DNA from: Porodaedalea pini
Lineage: Eukaryota; Basidiomycota; Agaricomycetes; Hymenochaetales; Hymenochaetaceae
Direction of reading: 5' to 3'
Length of the DNA stretch: 64,000 nucleotides
NCBI GenBank assembly: GCA_002794775.1
Contig: NBAY01000012.1
Location: forward strand, 129,001 to 193,000
Under the pieces are notes generated by a model. It saw only the letters and a list, made by a program, of their open reading frames with translations. It had not been told where the DNA came from and ran no database searches. Position 1 is the first letter of the stretch, and each line of letters begins with the position of its first letter. A program made the translations under genes and the position numbers. Shown here piece by piece: positions 50,442 to 61,789 of this stretch.

Positions 50442-52132
50442 ATGGGTCTACTGCAGCGCTCCTTGCCCCCTCTACGCGCGTTCAACTTCAAGTCAAGCGC
50501 TATCGCGTACAGACAGATGACCTCTAACGCTGTTTTATCCATTCTGCCATCGCCGCTCCGCGATCTCGTTGCCGCCGCCACCCCGCGCGATGAAGACTTC
50601 GGGGCGAACGAGAAAGACAGAGCGGACGTCTCTGACTGGATTTCAAAAGTTGCCAAGGGGGATATCGTGCAGCCATCTGCTACAAAGGAGTTAGATGCTA
50701 CGCTGACACCGAAGACATACATCGTCAGCAATTATCTTACAGCTGCGGATGTCGCGTTGTACGGAGCTCTACATCCTACCCTCGTGAGTCGCATTTCTAT
50801 ATGCGTGAGTATATACTAATAATTCTTTTTGTCTTTGTGTGAACAGTCACAGTTACAACCTTCCCAATATTACTCGCATCCTGCCCTCACTCGCTACTTT
50901 GATCATATTCAAACTCGTCCTTCGGTTCGCAAAGCTGCAGATACACTCTCCCCAGCCTTTTCCCTTATCACTTTCGACTTAGACAACATGCCCAAGCTCG
51001 AGCGTAAGGCCGATCCCCCAAAGAAAAAAGACAAAGCTCAGAAACCTGCACCTGATGGAACTGTGGCTGCCACTACTGGGAAGACACCCAAGCAGGCCAA
51101 GACGAGTGCTTCTGATGTTGCTCCTGATGCTAAGGACGCGGCGCTTAAGAGGGATAAGAAGGAAAAGAAAGAGGCAAAGGAGAAGGGGGCTAACACGGAC
51201 GGAGGTGCGGCCAAGAAAACTGCAGGGAAAAACGCGCCTGCTGCTGAGGATTCTGGGGAGCCTGTGCCTTCCATGATAGATCTTCGAGTGGGGTATATTG
51301 TTGATAGTAAGCTCTCTCGTTTTTGTAATGTACCGATTCTCGCTAATCTTAGATTTTAGTTAAGAAACATCCAGATGCGGATGGATTATACGTTGAGGTA
51401 CCTTTAGGAAATAAACTATTGATCGTCAATTGACTAACGACAGGCGTGTAGCAAATCGATATCGGAGAAGAAACTGGGCCACGAACCGTTGTTTCTGGCC
51501 TAGTGCACTACATCCCTATCGAGGAGATGCGGGACAAGTACCTTGTTGCCGTGGTGAGTAGCGTTTTGCCGCCTTTATGGCACTCAAGGGTTTTAACGCG
51601 TTAGATAAGTGTAACCTTAAACCAGCCAACATGCGTGGTGTAAAAAGCTTTGCTATGGTGCTCTGCGTAAGCTTTTACGTGGAGAAATGGAGCTGTGCAT
51701 CGATATACTGAATACACCTTTCAGGCGACATCAAAGGACGGCAAAGAGGCTGGCATTGAGCTCATCCAACCTCCGTCCGGTTCAAAGCCTGGTGATCGGG
51801 TGTACTTTGAGGGTGAGAAGTATGAAAGTAAGAATCGACTAATATCAGTCCTCCGATTTGCGTTCACTGATCAGAATCGCAATGACAGACGGAACACCTC
51901 TCTCCCAACTCAACCCCAAAAAGAAGATTTTCGAGACCATTCAGCCTGGTTCGTATCGGATTTGATCGTACTAGGAACAATACAACTAACTTCAAGCCTT
52001 TCCTCAGGTTTCACAACCCTAGACTCGAGAGAAGCGGCTTGGGTGGATCCGGTAACAAAAAGCACCCATAAAATCCGTACTGCGAATGGTGCCTGCGTGG
52101 CACCTACCCTCGTTGGAGCGTCGCTATCATGA
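50442..52132 (+). CDS. ARC1: tRNA-binding aminoacyl-tRNA synthetase cofactor (Arc1/AIMP1)
   Basis: Arc1-type cofactor that binds tRNA and tethers methionyl- and glutamyl-tRNA synthetases in the cytosol. Exons 50442-50783, 50847-51306, 51360-51397, 51452-51553, 51610-51666, 51725-51827, 51889-51948 and 52008-52132 give 428 aa. The N-terminal 165 residues look like a GST-C-type interaction domain (NYLTAADVALYGALHP, HPALTRYFDHIQTRP). A Lys/Ala-rich tRNA-binding linker of about 90 residues follows. The C-terminal EMAPII-like OB fold has IDLRVGYIVDIKKHPDADGLY, GPRTVVSGLVHYIP, CNLKPANMRGVKSFAMVLCA and DRVYFEG. An alternative start at 50517 is possible; the first 25 residues (Arg/Ser-rich) could be a presequence. 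Confidence 0.9.
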
Positions 52133-52633
52133 TCTCATAGAAGGTGCAAATTTTGAACTATCTAGAAGCCGATTTGTTGTATTATAACAATGACCAACGA
52201 TGGCACCTCGCCTCAGAGCAAACCATCGCTTCATCTTCCGAGTCACGAAGGAGCTTGTCTCTGTCAGGCGGTCTCTGAACTTCCAGCGCCGTGCTTCGAG
52301 CCGTCGAAAAGGATGCGTTGAAGAAATCCTTGCTTCTGCTAGTCTCAGATGCCTTGCTTTGTCAAATACTGCTAGGTCAAGTGACGCTTATTTCTTGCTT
52401 CCACAACACGTTCGAGCGTATGTTAGCGGACTGCCGCGGACCCGCATCCATATATAGAACTCAAGGATCGTGCGGCCCGCCTCCTCCAGTCTTCTCTCAC
52501 ATTCGCGAAGCCACATGAAGCCAATAACTTCCTCGTGACCAGGCATGATGGCATAGCACCAGACGAGAGTCAGACCTGGCATAACACATATAAAGCGAAC
52601 TATTACTTCAGAATGAGTTTGGTATAGACCAAT
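52133..52633. other. Intergenic, GH28 promoter
   Basis: 501 bases between the ARC1 stop and the GH28 start, with no recognisable gene. Short frames at 52200-52518 are unlike proteins. Confidence 0.45.
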
Positions 52634-54869
52634 ATGTTCAAGAACCTGCTGGCGACCCTTGCCGTGTCTTTTTTCATTGTCAACAAAGTTGCAGCGAGCA
52701 CTTGCATACTGTCACCTCTCGGGATAGGCAAAGACGATACTGATCAGGTATGCGCTCAGATACGAACTAGGTGGACTTCAATTGATAACAAAGCAGATAT
52801 TGAGAGCCATCGACGAATGCGGGAAAAATGGACGAACGGTCCTGCAACAAGGGACTTATAACATAACCAGGTTTCTTTGGGAAATTCGGAAAAATCGAAT
52901 TTTATGCTGACAGCAGGATGAGAAAAATGACTTGGAACCTTGAACACGCGCAAGTTGACCTGCACGGAGTCCTCAACGTGAGCTGCTGTGATCCATCATA
53001 GATGCTATTCAACTAACGGCTCTTGTTTCAGTTCGTTCCAGACATCGAATACTGGTTGAATATGAACAGCACATACCGTGTTGTCTTTATCCAGGTAAGT
53101 GACATACTACTGTCTCATGATGGATGTTGAATCCTCTTCTATTTACTTGATTTAGAGTCAGTCTTCATGGTTCGTTCTCACGGGGAACGACTTTGTTGTC
53201 GATGCACACAATGAAGGCGGCATTGAGGGTAACGGCCAAGTAAGCAAGTTAGCTTAGTCTTCGAATGAAATCGAACGATTTTCGCAGCCTTGGTGGGAGT
53301 ATTTTCAAAACCACACTCGCGAAGATGGTGACGGAAGGCCTTTATCTCTGACTCTTTATGAGGTCGAGCGTGGTGTCGTGCGCAACTTCCGCATTCAGTC
53401 CCCGCCATTTTGGTGCAACGCAGTCGCCAACTCTCGAGACGTGCTCTACGATGGTATGACATGCAATGCAACGAATACGAATCCCGACTTCTTTGGAGAA
53501 AAGTGCGTCAAGTTCTGTAGCAGTTGGACTAAATGTAGCTTACGTTTCAATGATGTAGCATTGTTCCGAACACCGACGGCAAGAGACCTTTTACTTCTCT
53601 GCAACTGTATTCTGATCATCATACCAGGAATCGACACCTATCGAAGCGATCATGTTACTCTTCGGAACTGGGATGTAAGCATCAATTTTGAATTGAACGG
53701 CTTTACTTTGATCAAGAACCTTCTGCCAGGTCACTTGTGGTGATGATTGTCTGGCGATCAAGGGTGTGAGTACTGCATTTATTTAATCTGGAAGCACACT
53801 GAGATTGGGAAATTGCTATAAGAACTCCACAAACATCATCGCACAGGGCATAACTTGCCGTGGGGGAAATGGTATTGCATTTGGATCTCTGGGACAATAT
53901 GTACAATTCGTGAGCCTGACCTCTGTCAATGAATAACTTTGGTCCTGAAAGCTGAAGAAACTCATTCGTTAGAACGATAATGTGCAAAATGTTCTGTTGG
54001 AAGACATCACGGTACCTATATGCACATTGCTTATTACACGCATCGATCACTCATGCTATTGCCTTTTCTTTCTTTCTCTGCTCTAGCTCATTCGCATCAA
54101 CTCGTCTATACAACCTAACATGATATCCGGAGTAAGTGAAGTTGCCATTTTCCCAGGTCGTATCTAACAGGATGGTATGCGACTCAGGTCTACTTCAAGT
54201 CATGGACGGACACTGTGAGCGGTGTACCCCCAACAGGCGGTGGTGGAGGCGGGGGTAAGTCACGCCTAACTCGACAAGCATTAAATTCTTGCGGAGTGAA
54301 TAATTCACAAAATAGGCACTGTGAGAAATGTCGTCGCAAGGAATGTCTCTTTGAATTCTGTGGACACTCCCGTGGCTTTATATCAGAATTATGGGGATAA
54401 TCCGTGCGTTCACTGTTTCTCTTCCTTTGCAACTAAATACATTCACTGAGTGAGACTCGTAGGAGCGATATACCATCATTCTTAAGTTTCGGCGACCTCG
54501 TCTTTCAGAATTGGGCTGGGGATGCAAGTACGAACAAACGTGCGTGATCATTGAAGTTCGTGTTCATATATATATTTGGAGCTCACGTCGCTATCTTGTT
54601 ACTATGAAGTTGTCGACATTGAATGCAGCTCAAACGCCCCGTGCTCAAACATCACGTTCAGCGACTTCAATATCGTGACTCCAAGCAATGAAGCACCGAG
54701 CTTCATTTGCATAAATGTTGAGAGTGAGAGTGGACTGCCTGGTATGCCCGATATTTTCATTGCCGTGTATTTCTCTTCTGATTATGCGCCTTTCACTTGC
54801 AGCGCCATGCAACGCTACTGGTACGTCTTGAATCGACGCGGATTGAGTTAAGCGTACTTGGATTCGTGA
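52634..54869 (+). CDS. Secreted glycoside hydrolase family 28 (exo-polygalacturonase/rhamnosidase-like)
   Basis: Plant-pectin-degrading exo-enzyme, secreted. Exons 52634-52747, 52797-52870, 52917-52977, 53032-53094, 53156-53239, 53288-53502, 53559-53578, 53628-53674, 53730-53765, 53823-53909, 53973-54011, 54087-54131, 54188-54251, 54316-54403, 54463-54539, 54610-54741, 54803-54820 and 54853-54869 give 426 aa. A signal peptide (MFKNLLATLAVSFFIVNKVAA) precedes the beta-helix. Catalytic acidic residues are in PNTDGIDTY and CGDDCLAIKG. The usual catalytic-loop GHG is replaced by GNG (GGNGIAFGSLGQY), and VYFKSWTDTVSG with PPTGGGGGGG replaces the RIK motif of endo-enzymes, which points to exo-acting rhamnosidase/rhamnogalacturonase types. 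Many N-x-S/T sites. The intron after 53578 starts with GC. The last two exons are short and less certain. Confidence 0.88.
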
Positions 54870-55164
54870 CCTTGCCCAATGTGCGTGAATAGCCTCCCTG
54901 CCAATCTATTTCCTCTTCTTGTGAAATCGTGAAAAAACAATGTCGTGTGCTTTAAGCTGCTGGAATGACAGATTCGGATCTAAGTAAACAACCGCATTTG
55001 CTCCTAAGATACGTCCAAAGCAGCAGTCTCGGAGCAGGAAATGTGAGGAAGCTTAACGGGCAACGCTCGGTTCGAATAATTTAGAGACAGTCGGACGATA
55101 TATGATTGGAAGACCTCCAAAATATGACACGGGTTGCAGGGATATGGAATTACACGATGAATCC

Positions 55165-57051
55165 CTACACATCCCCACCCTTATCACTAGCAACCTTTGT
55201 GGTAACCTTCCTAACATCAGGAATAGCCGCATCTGTTGGCTCATTCTTGTCCAACGCCTCACCAACGTATGTCGGGAACCTATAACGAGTCAATCACAAG
55301 CATCGTATCGAGTTGGCTTGCACTGACCTCGGTACACCATCCAGGGTGAGCTCCTGGAACCGGTACGTGATGATTGACCCAAGTTTCGGCGGCTTTCCTC
55401 GCTGTTTGTCGCTGAAACCAGTGCCGACACTGAAAGTCTAGGGAGGGCATGTCTTTCAGACGTCGGAATGTCAGCAGATTGTTCTGGTTCTAGGCGTACC
55501 TTTCCTGATGCCATGACACACTTGAGGGCGCCCATTGCACCTTTATGTTTCCCCTTGCCGGGTACGTACCCGGTCACCTTAGCTTCCGCGTCGTAGAACG
55601 TCTAAAACGAGACATGAAGAGGATGTATCGGCCGACATGGTAGACAAAGGAACGCACCTTTATTTTCTGCAACGTCGAAGACCTATGACCCTCATATTGA
55701 CTGTAGATACAACATGTCAGTCAATAAGGGTGTAAGATGAAACGAGAAATACGACGAACGATCCAGGCTTCCTCAGCATTAGCCCTTCACCACCATCCTG
55801 CTCCACTTCCTTCAGCAACTCCAGCACATGCTCTCGACTCTTCGCTTTCAGATGCTCGACAACAACAATGTGCTTCTCTTTCCTCTCGCCGGAGAGCTTC
55901 ATGAACGTAGACTTGAGCCAGTTGAAGCGGTCTTCAAACGGCTCCGTACCCATCGACGGCACGTCGAAGACCTGGAATATGATATCCTTCCAGCGTGGTG
56001 TGTTAGGCGTCTTCACGATGGAGACCGTGCTCTGGAACTGGCCTCGTCCACCGAAGAGCTGTGAATTCATAGAATACTCAGTATGACGGTGCTGTGAGAA
56101 GCAGCCAAACAAACCTCTCCGTCCAGCGTAACGTCCTTAGGCAGCTCTATAAAACAGTGTCAAATATTGGCAGTAATAACAATGCTAAATTGCATACTTT
56201 CTGTAAACCATGTCGGAGGAGTGAATGGGTTTCCTAACCGACTGAGCATCCTCTTCCCATCCCAGAAGACACTAACAATCTCTCATTATCATAAGCTGAG
56301 ACGATCTATACCTAACGACTCACCGAACACCGTCGAGCTTCTCAGAAACCCACCAACCTGTAGGGTCCACACCCTTCTCGAGGTCCCATTTGACCGCAAG
56401 CAATACTTCAACCGCAGTCTTGCCTCCTTCGTCGCTTTCCTCTTCCTCTTCCTCGTCATCCTTTTCGTCCGTCGCTTCATTTTGAGACACAGGCTTATTA
56501 CCAGTTCGTGTCAACTTCGATCTTTTCTTTGTGCTTTCGCTGGCGTCTTCGTCTTCATCGTCCCGCTTCTTCCTCTTAGTTGAGCTCTTGCTCTTACTAG
56601 CTTTAGAAGCCGAATTGTTAGAGGCACCATCTGGGTTCATATGTTTGATGCGCGCGTCTTCATAGGCGTCCCCGAGGACGGACCGTAGATGCTTGCATGA
56701 ACGCGCATTCACAGGAGCGCGGGATTGATTCCGCCATGCCTTGAAATATGTTCGAAAAGGGGAGGGAAAGAATCCTTGTTATAACGTACAGGGCAGGTAC
56801 TATCCGGAGGTCAGTTTGAGGTACAGCAGCGCGCACAGCGGAAGTAGCGTACCAATAATAATGATCCCAAGTTCTTTTGATCTTGTACACGGAGTTACTA
56901 CGTTCCTCAAATGGTCAATTTCCTCGCCTTAACTCCCGAAGGTCGACGTGGCTAACCTCGTATGCGACTTGGCTTCGCACTCGTCGCCATCTGCGAGGTA
57001 CTTCTTGGGCTTGACGCCGTTGATGACAGCGAGCTCGTCGTCGGAAGACAT
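55165..57051 (-). CDS. ATP-dependent DNA ligase, small (viral/bacterial-type) with SWIM-like finger
   Basis: Exons in order: 57051-56957, 56897-56853, 56799-56790 (10 nt), 56739-56324, 56271-56198, 56146-56115, 56058-55760, 55700-55658, 55601-55500, 55437-55328 and 55279-55165, giving 446 aa. The N-terminus (residues 33-67) has SVYKIKRTWDHYYCTCPAW and ARSCKHL, a C-x-C ... C-x-H pattern like a SWIM zinc finger. A Lys/Glu-rich linker of about 100 residues follows. The adenylation domain has the nucleophile Lys184 in SEKLDGVR, LDGELFGGRGQF, FQVFDVPS, EGLMLRKPGS and LQKIKTFYDAEAKVTGYVPGKGKHKG. The OB fold follows (FSVGTGFSDKQR, ITYRFQEL). It lacks the helical N-terminal domain of eukaryotic Lig1/Lig4, so a nuclear or mitochondrial repair role or an acquired gene is possible. 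Confidence 0.88.
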
Positions 57052-57428
57052 TTAGAAAGGTAGTGGCTTAAGCACTGTCAATGAGGTCGATAATGAACCA
57101 TGGATTTCCCAGCTTTATACGCGTGCGAAGTTCGAACGTGAATGTCATGCTGAGTGGCTTTAAATTTGACTGACGTTTGCACCACCATGACGAAGACAGG
57201 AGTCGCGCGCCCCAGGCGGTAGTAGCGGTGGCTGTACAGACGCGTCGCATCACAGAAACATCGGCACAGCGACTCGGATATTACCACCACAAACGCAACT
57301 CGCGGTGTGCTGAAGAACAAACAGAATGCCTAAATAATCTATGAAATTAATGCAGTAATACTACAAAAATTCATCCATTGAGAGCAAACCAAAAGCAATG
57401 ACATAAAATAATTATAAAAGTAGTACGT
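57052..57428. other. Intergenic, ligase promoter
   Basis: 377 bases between the ligase start and the ZIP stop, both minus strand; AT-rich towards 57330-57428. No gene recognised. Confidence 0.45.
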
Positions 57429-58656
57429 TCAGTGCTCGTGTCCAGAAATCAGAGAAATCAAGAAGGGTATAAACATTCCAAGAATAACGAGTCCAGTTCG
57501 CAGTCTTTCGTTCATCTCCATAGACGTTGGTGAGCGACCTTCCTGGTGCGACACCGGCTGTAGGACAGTCGCAACGTACAAGAAAGTTCCGCCCTGTGCG
57601 AGTTAAATCAGCAAAGAGAAGGTAAAGAGATTCGGAGAACATACAGATATAAGCAACGCAATCCCGGGCCAATCTCCCCCTGAACCAGCGCCGCCCAAAG
57701 TGAGGAGCCCAAACGCTGCGAGAGCACCAAGTGGCGTAGAGGCACTGAATACCGCAAGGTGTTTTCTGCATTCAGCAGGAGATAAAGACGACATCAGCGA
57801 CATAGAAAGCGCAAGCGCTGTTGGTGCTATACATGTTTTGTGCATTAGTATAGCGCTTTGCAAATCACATTTAAGAATGCTCACCTTTATGAATGATCAA
57901 AGCTAAGAAAACGACCAATGAAAGTTGTGTGCTCTGACTGTCACCATCACCATCTCCCTTCCTAGGAAGGGCAGATGCGCCCAGTGCGAGTCCATCTGCC
58001 AAGCTGTGGATAACCAAGCCCAAGGTCATCGGAAACGCGCGTGCCTTTTCTAGCCTTGCTTGACTATCCGCCCGCCGCAGCATAGATTGCCCGACGTCAT
58101 GACTGCTCCCCGTACCTGCGCCTTCAGCATCCTCAAGCTCAGCTAGGGATAAATCAAACTCCTCGGTAGATGAAGCGGCTCCGGGCGGGTGTGGATGGAG
58201 CGACTCTGGCGGGGCGGACATTGGCAGTGGCGAATGCAGGTGCTTGTGCGCGTGCGCATGCCCCGACGTGAGCTGCTCGACGACAAGCATGAACGCGAAA
58301 CCCGAGATGAGGGACAGAGCCATCTTGTGAGCTGGGTCCGAGGTATTCGACGAAAACAGCGTTTCGACTCCCCTGCAAACGTATTCTGGATGAGTGGCGA
58401 CGCTCATGAACCTGGATTTATGGAACTGACTCCGGTATGATTATGGCCAGTGCCGCACCCAGCAGCAGACCCGTTCCAATCGTTGACAAGTACGCGATAC
58501 GCGTTCCTAGAATAAAGTGTTTAGTCTCAGCGTTTCGTCGTCTTTGAGAGGTAAGTATTTACGTGAGAATGTGAAGAACAGTGGCAACATGCCAATCCCA
58601 AACGACGTCGCGCCCAACAGCGCCGACATAAGCAGGACGGTCAGAATACCCGCCAT
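57429..58656 (-). CDS. ZIP-family metal transporter (SLC39A9-like)
   Basis: Membrane importer of zinc (possibly Mn/Fe) into the cytosol from Golgi or other compartments. Exons in order: 58656-58563, 58506-58431, 58372-57885, 57826-57645 and 57593-57429, giving 334 aa. Visible: a first helix (MAGILTVLLMSALLGATSFGIGM), YLSTIGTGLLLGAALAIIIPEG, a His-rich cytosolic loop (HAHAHKHLH), TLGLVIHSLADGLALGAS in helix IV with the metal-binding His and Asp, FLALIIHKAPTALALS in helix V, and C-terminal helices (GGTFLYVATVLQPV, TGLVILGMFIPFLISL). The HSLADG/IHKAP signature is that of the SLC39A9 group. Confidence 0.9.
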
Positions 58657-58916
58657 GTTATCTGCTAGCGGCGGGTGTAAAAAGAAGGGTTGAGGGTATG
58701 AGGTGAAGAGGGAACAAAGCTGTAGTGAGGGTCATGGCAATAGCTTGGACCGTCGCGTCTAAGGCAGACAGTAGTGCTGGTCGATCACCGACGAGCTGCG
58801 GAATAGCCGCGCCTCAAACTTCAAAATCTAAATTCTATGATATAACAGACACAGTGGCAAAATACGCTGCAAAAATAAAGCAGGAACTGCAAACGTCCAC
58901 ACGAAGCCAGGAATAC
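58657..58916. other. Intergenic, ZIP promoter
   Basis: 260 bases between the ZIP start and the Sec14-like stop (both minus). No feature identified. An alternative last exon of the Sec14-like gene could reach into it. Confidence 0.4.
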
Positions 58917-60263
58917 TCAAATCTCGTTTGCGCTCACCATCGTCGAGGAATGAGGTGAAATCGGCGCACTACTCAGCCTTTTCCCCTTCTCCTTTTCTCT
59001 ATCCTGTAAATCTAATCCAGGACGCGCGATCTCTCCTTTAACCCACTTTTCGCGCCTTTCCTTCCGCCCCTCCATCCACGGGCCGACGTTGCTGTATTGG
59101 CACCCGCCCGCCTCGCTGCACGTACACTTTCCGCCAAGTGACGTGGGTAGCTTCTCTGCGTCGATGTGCTCTAGGAGGAACGGCGCGTAGTCTGAGCCGA
59201 AGATACACACTTTGTCTTGCGTCTCCTTGGCCAGCATCGGTTTGACGGCTGTCCATATTGCAGCAAAGGTGTAGGGCGCATTGATTATCACGAGCAAGCC
59301 CATGCTTTCAATAATGTTAGTGTTTTCTCTGCAGCAGCCCACGATAGACTCGAAACTCACGTCTCGGGAAAGTAATCCTGGGAGATCTGGAAAGAGTCTC
59401 GAACCAGGCTCTTCATCTGCCAGAACTTCCCTAATCTAAAAGTGGAGTTGATATGAGAAAGATCGCACATATAAACGACAACGACGAGGACGTACCCGAA
59501 GTCTTTGAGGTCAACAATGACTAAGATATCGTCGACAACCCGTCCTGCAGCATACGAGCACCCTACTAGGATCTCACGCATAGCTCCTTCCGCAGTTACG
59601 ATTATTGTCTCCCAGAACCTCTCAGGTGTCATCACTTTGTAGAGCGCCGTGACATCAGTCCCACCGAGAGCCTGGACATTCACCGGCCGGCCCTTCTATA
59701 TTGGCGTTAGAAGACATAATTCCTTGTAACGTGACTAAGAGATGCTCAATACTTTGTCCATCTGTAGGTCGAATGGTAAATTCAAATGAAACACACATAT
59801 GATCGTTCAACTCGCATTATGGTACCACAGCGGCCAGTATTTGAAGACTTCCTGCCTCTCTGGATACTGAGTAGTTTACGCCCAATTGTGAGTCGACGAG
59901 GTCTTGGGGACAGACGGCTGGACTCACGTCGTACGGATCCAACCTCCGGTAGAGCTCGTCAATTCCGACACCTTGTACGGTTCGTCTCCACTCGATGCAG
60001 TTCTTAATCATGATCTTCGAGTTCTTGAGGTTGTACTTTCGTGCTCGCAGAAAGCGTCTTCATAGTTATCATTCAAATTGAAGTAGCAAGAAACCGAACT
60101 CAGAAGAAAGTACTTACAACAGGACCCAATCATACTGCGTCCCGAGCGAGTCTCCCTCCTCTGTAATGATACCTTCGTCGAGCAACTCCCGTCTGAAAGT
60201 ATGCAGGACAGACTCTTGCTCCTCCGTGAGTTCTGGATGCTTGCGGACGAGTTCCTGAGACAT
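58917..60263 (-). CDS. Sec14-like CRAL-TRIO lipid-transfer protein
   Basis: Phosphatidylinositol/lipid exchange protein. Exons in order: 60263-60118, 60057-59928, 59866-59816, 59761-59753 (9 nt), 59695-59496, 59435-59361 and 59304-58917, giving 332 aa. The N-terminal CRAL-TRIO helices (YDWVLLRFLRARKYNLKNS) are followed by the lipid-binding domain: WPLWYHNMDKKGRPVNVQ, VDLKDFGLGKFWQMKSL, SFQISQDYFPETMGLLVIINAPYTFAAIW, VKPMLAKETQDKVCIFG and LPTSLGGKCTC. The 9-nt exon supplies Met-Asp-Lys of the conserved HxxDKxGRP loop. The intron before it (59762-59815) starts with GC (GCGAGT) rather than GT. The C-terminus is uncertain, because a strong donor at ATG|GTGAGC near 58932 could change the last residues. 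Confidence 0.85.
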
Positions 60264-60617
60264 TTCGCTGCACACGCTAACTGTAGCTTGCTTGGCAGGC
60301 TCAGACCAGCCCTGTCGGTTGACGTTCGATGTTAGGATTTAAAAGAGATGGCGCCCTCAGAAAAAGCAGAGAAACGTGTCGTTGTCAAGCAGTGGCAGCC
60401 CGTCATGATCATTGCTCACACAACGAAGTAAAGTTAGGCGTGGGTGCATCACTTAGGTTCGACGCTGATCGTCCAATCCGCGTGCTTCTGTCTACTCGAT
60501 TGCAGTCATAATTGGTATACAGAGTTGCCAGTCGTTAAAGATACCCAAGTAAACATATAAGTGTGCCTTCTACTGAGAGAGTAGCTCTCGAGAAAAGAAA
60601 AGAAAAGACGCTCGTCA
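60264..60617. other. Intergenic between Sec14-like and CET1 genes
   Basis: 354 bases, both neighbours on the minus strand. An upstream in-frame extension of the Sec14-like gene exists for about 17 codons, ending at a possible acceptor near 60315. Otherwise nothing recognised. Confidence 0.4.
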
Positions 60618-61789
60618 TCATGCAGGTCTTGTATTTCGTACGAGAATCCGCACATTGTTCACAAAGGCACGCACAAGCTCGTCAAATGCGTCGCGTTCGA
60701 GTGGGGGTGCTGTTGGGTCTCCGCGAACAGCTGCCGTAGATAGGAGGATGGCCGGCCGTGCAAACTCGACTTCCAACTCATGCATGACTTGCGGCTATGG
60801 AAAGGTCGGTTATCTGTCTAGGACACAATATCGAAATTCTAACATACCTGTCCACCTGGACCAGACGTTTGAGTGACCTGCGTGAGGTCGATCATGAACT
60901 CTTCATGCGAATACGACATGCGATCTTTTCTTCGCGTGAACGTAGGGGAACCTAAAGGATGGGGGACTATATATTTTCTATGAATAACAAGAGTTCCAGT
61001 GAAAAGGATTCGTCCTCACCAGGAACTTCCATATTCACACTCACCCGCCAGTCTGCATTCCATTTTGGACTGTAGATGTCCAAGTTCCCCAAGCGGATTT
61101 TCGTCAGGCACTCCTTCACCTCGCCGGTTTTCTCGTCTCGAGTCACGCGGATCTTGTCAGCGCCGTCGGATGGATAGAACGAGTCGATAAGGTACGAGTG
61201 CTGGTATCGAATAGGGGAAGTCGGATGGTTTGCCTGGTGGGAAGATGCCTCGAGGGAGTTTAGTTGCGTGTTGAAGTGCTTGTGCTGTGCCTTAAGCACT
61301 ATTCAGTAACGATCCAAGTCTGCGGTTCTTTCATCGGGACGTACCGTCGTCATGTTGGACTCGAATCTGTGGTCATCACTGGCAATGACTGGACATAACT
61401 TGAGACAAGTGGAAGATGAGATGGAATGACGCGTACTCACTCGTCTCAGAACGTACAGGGAACGCGACACGCATATTCTCCTCCCGTAACTTGAGTAAGC
61501 CGAGCTTCGCCTCTACCTCCACCTGTCCGTTCAAATTCGGTCTCGACATGATGAGTCCATGGATAAAATCGGCTATCTCTTTGATAAATTCATCGAGAGG
61601 CTCGACGCCGAGGATGGAGAGCGAAAGCGGCTTCAGCTGCGTGCCCATCCCGTTGGAGGTTGATGGTCGGGACGAAGACGGCGAATAACGCGTTTTCTTT
61701 GCTGTGCTTTCCGGCGTTGGAGATCTAGGCCGGCGACGATTATAAGAGATTTCTTGAGCACCCGCGCCGCCGTTGCTGTCGTTATACAT
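60618..61789 (-). CDS. CET1: mRNA-capping enzyme RNA 5'-triphosphatase (Cet1)
   Basis: Metal-dependent triphosphate-tunnel enzyme that removes the gamma phosphate of nascent mRNA before guanylylation. Exons in order: 61789-61441, 61378-61345, 61290-61020, 60966-60848 and 60794-60618. Visible: a disordered N-terminus, LGVEPLDEFIKEIADFIHGL, the tunnel motif VEVEAKLGLL with alternating Glu, HRFESNMTTAQHKHFN, KIRVTRDEKTG, EVKECLTKIRLGNLDIYSP, DWRVSVNMEVPV, RRKDRMSYSH and HELEVEFAR (second ExE motif). The first junction does not close: AG-GTGAGT would be in phase, but the sequence has a single G, so the model is one base short (316 aa after correction). ATG 61789 is the first in-frame methionine codon. 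Confidence 0.9.
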
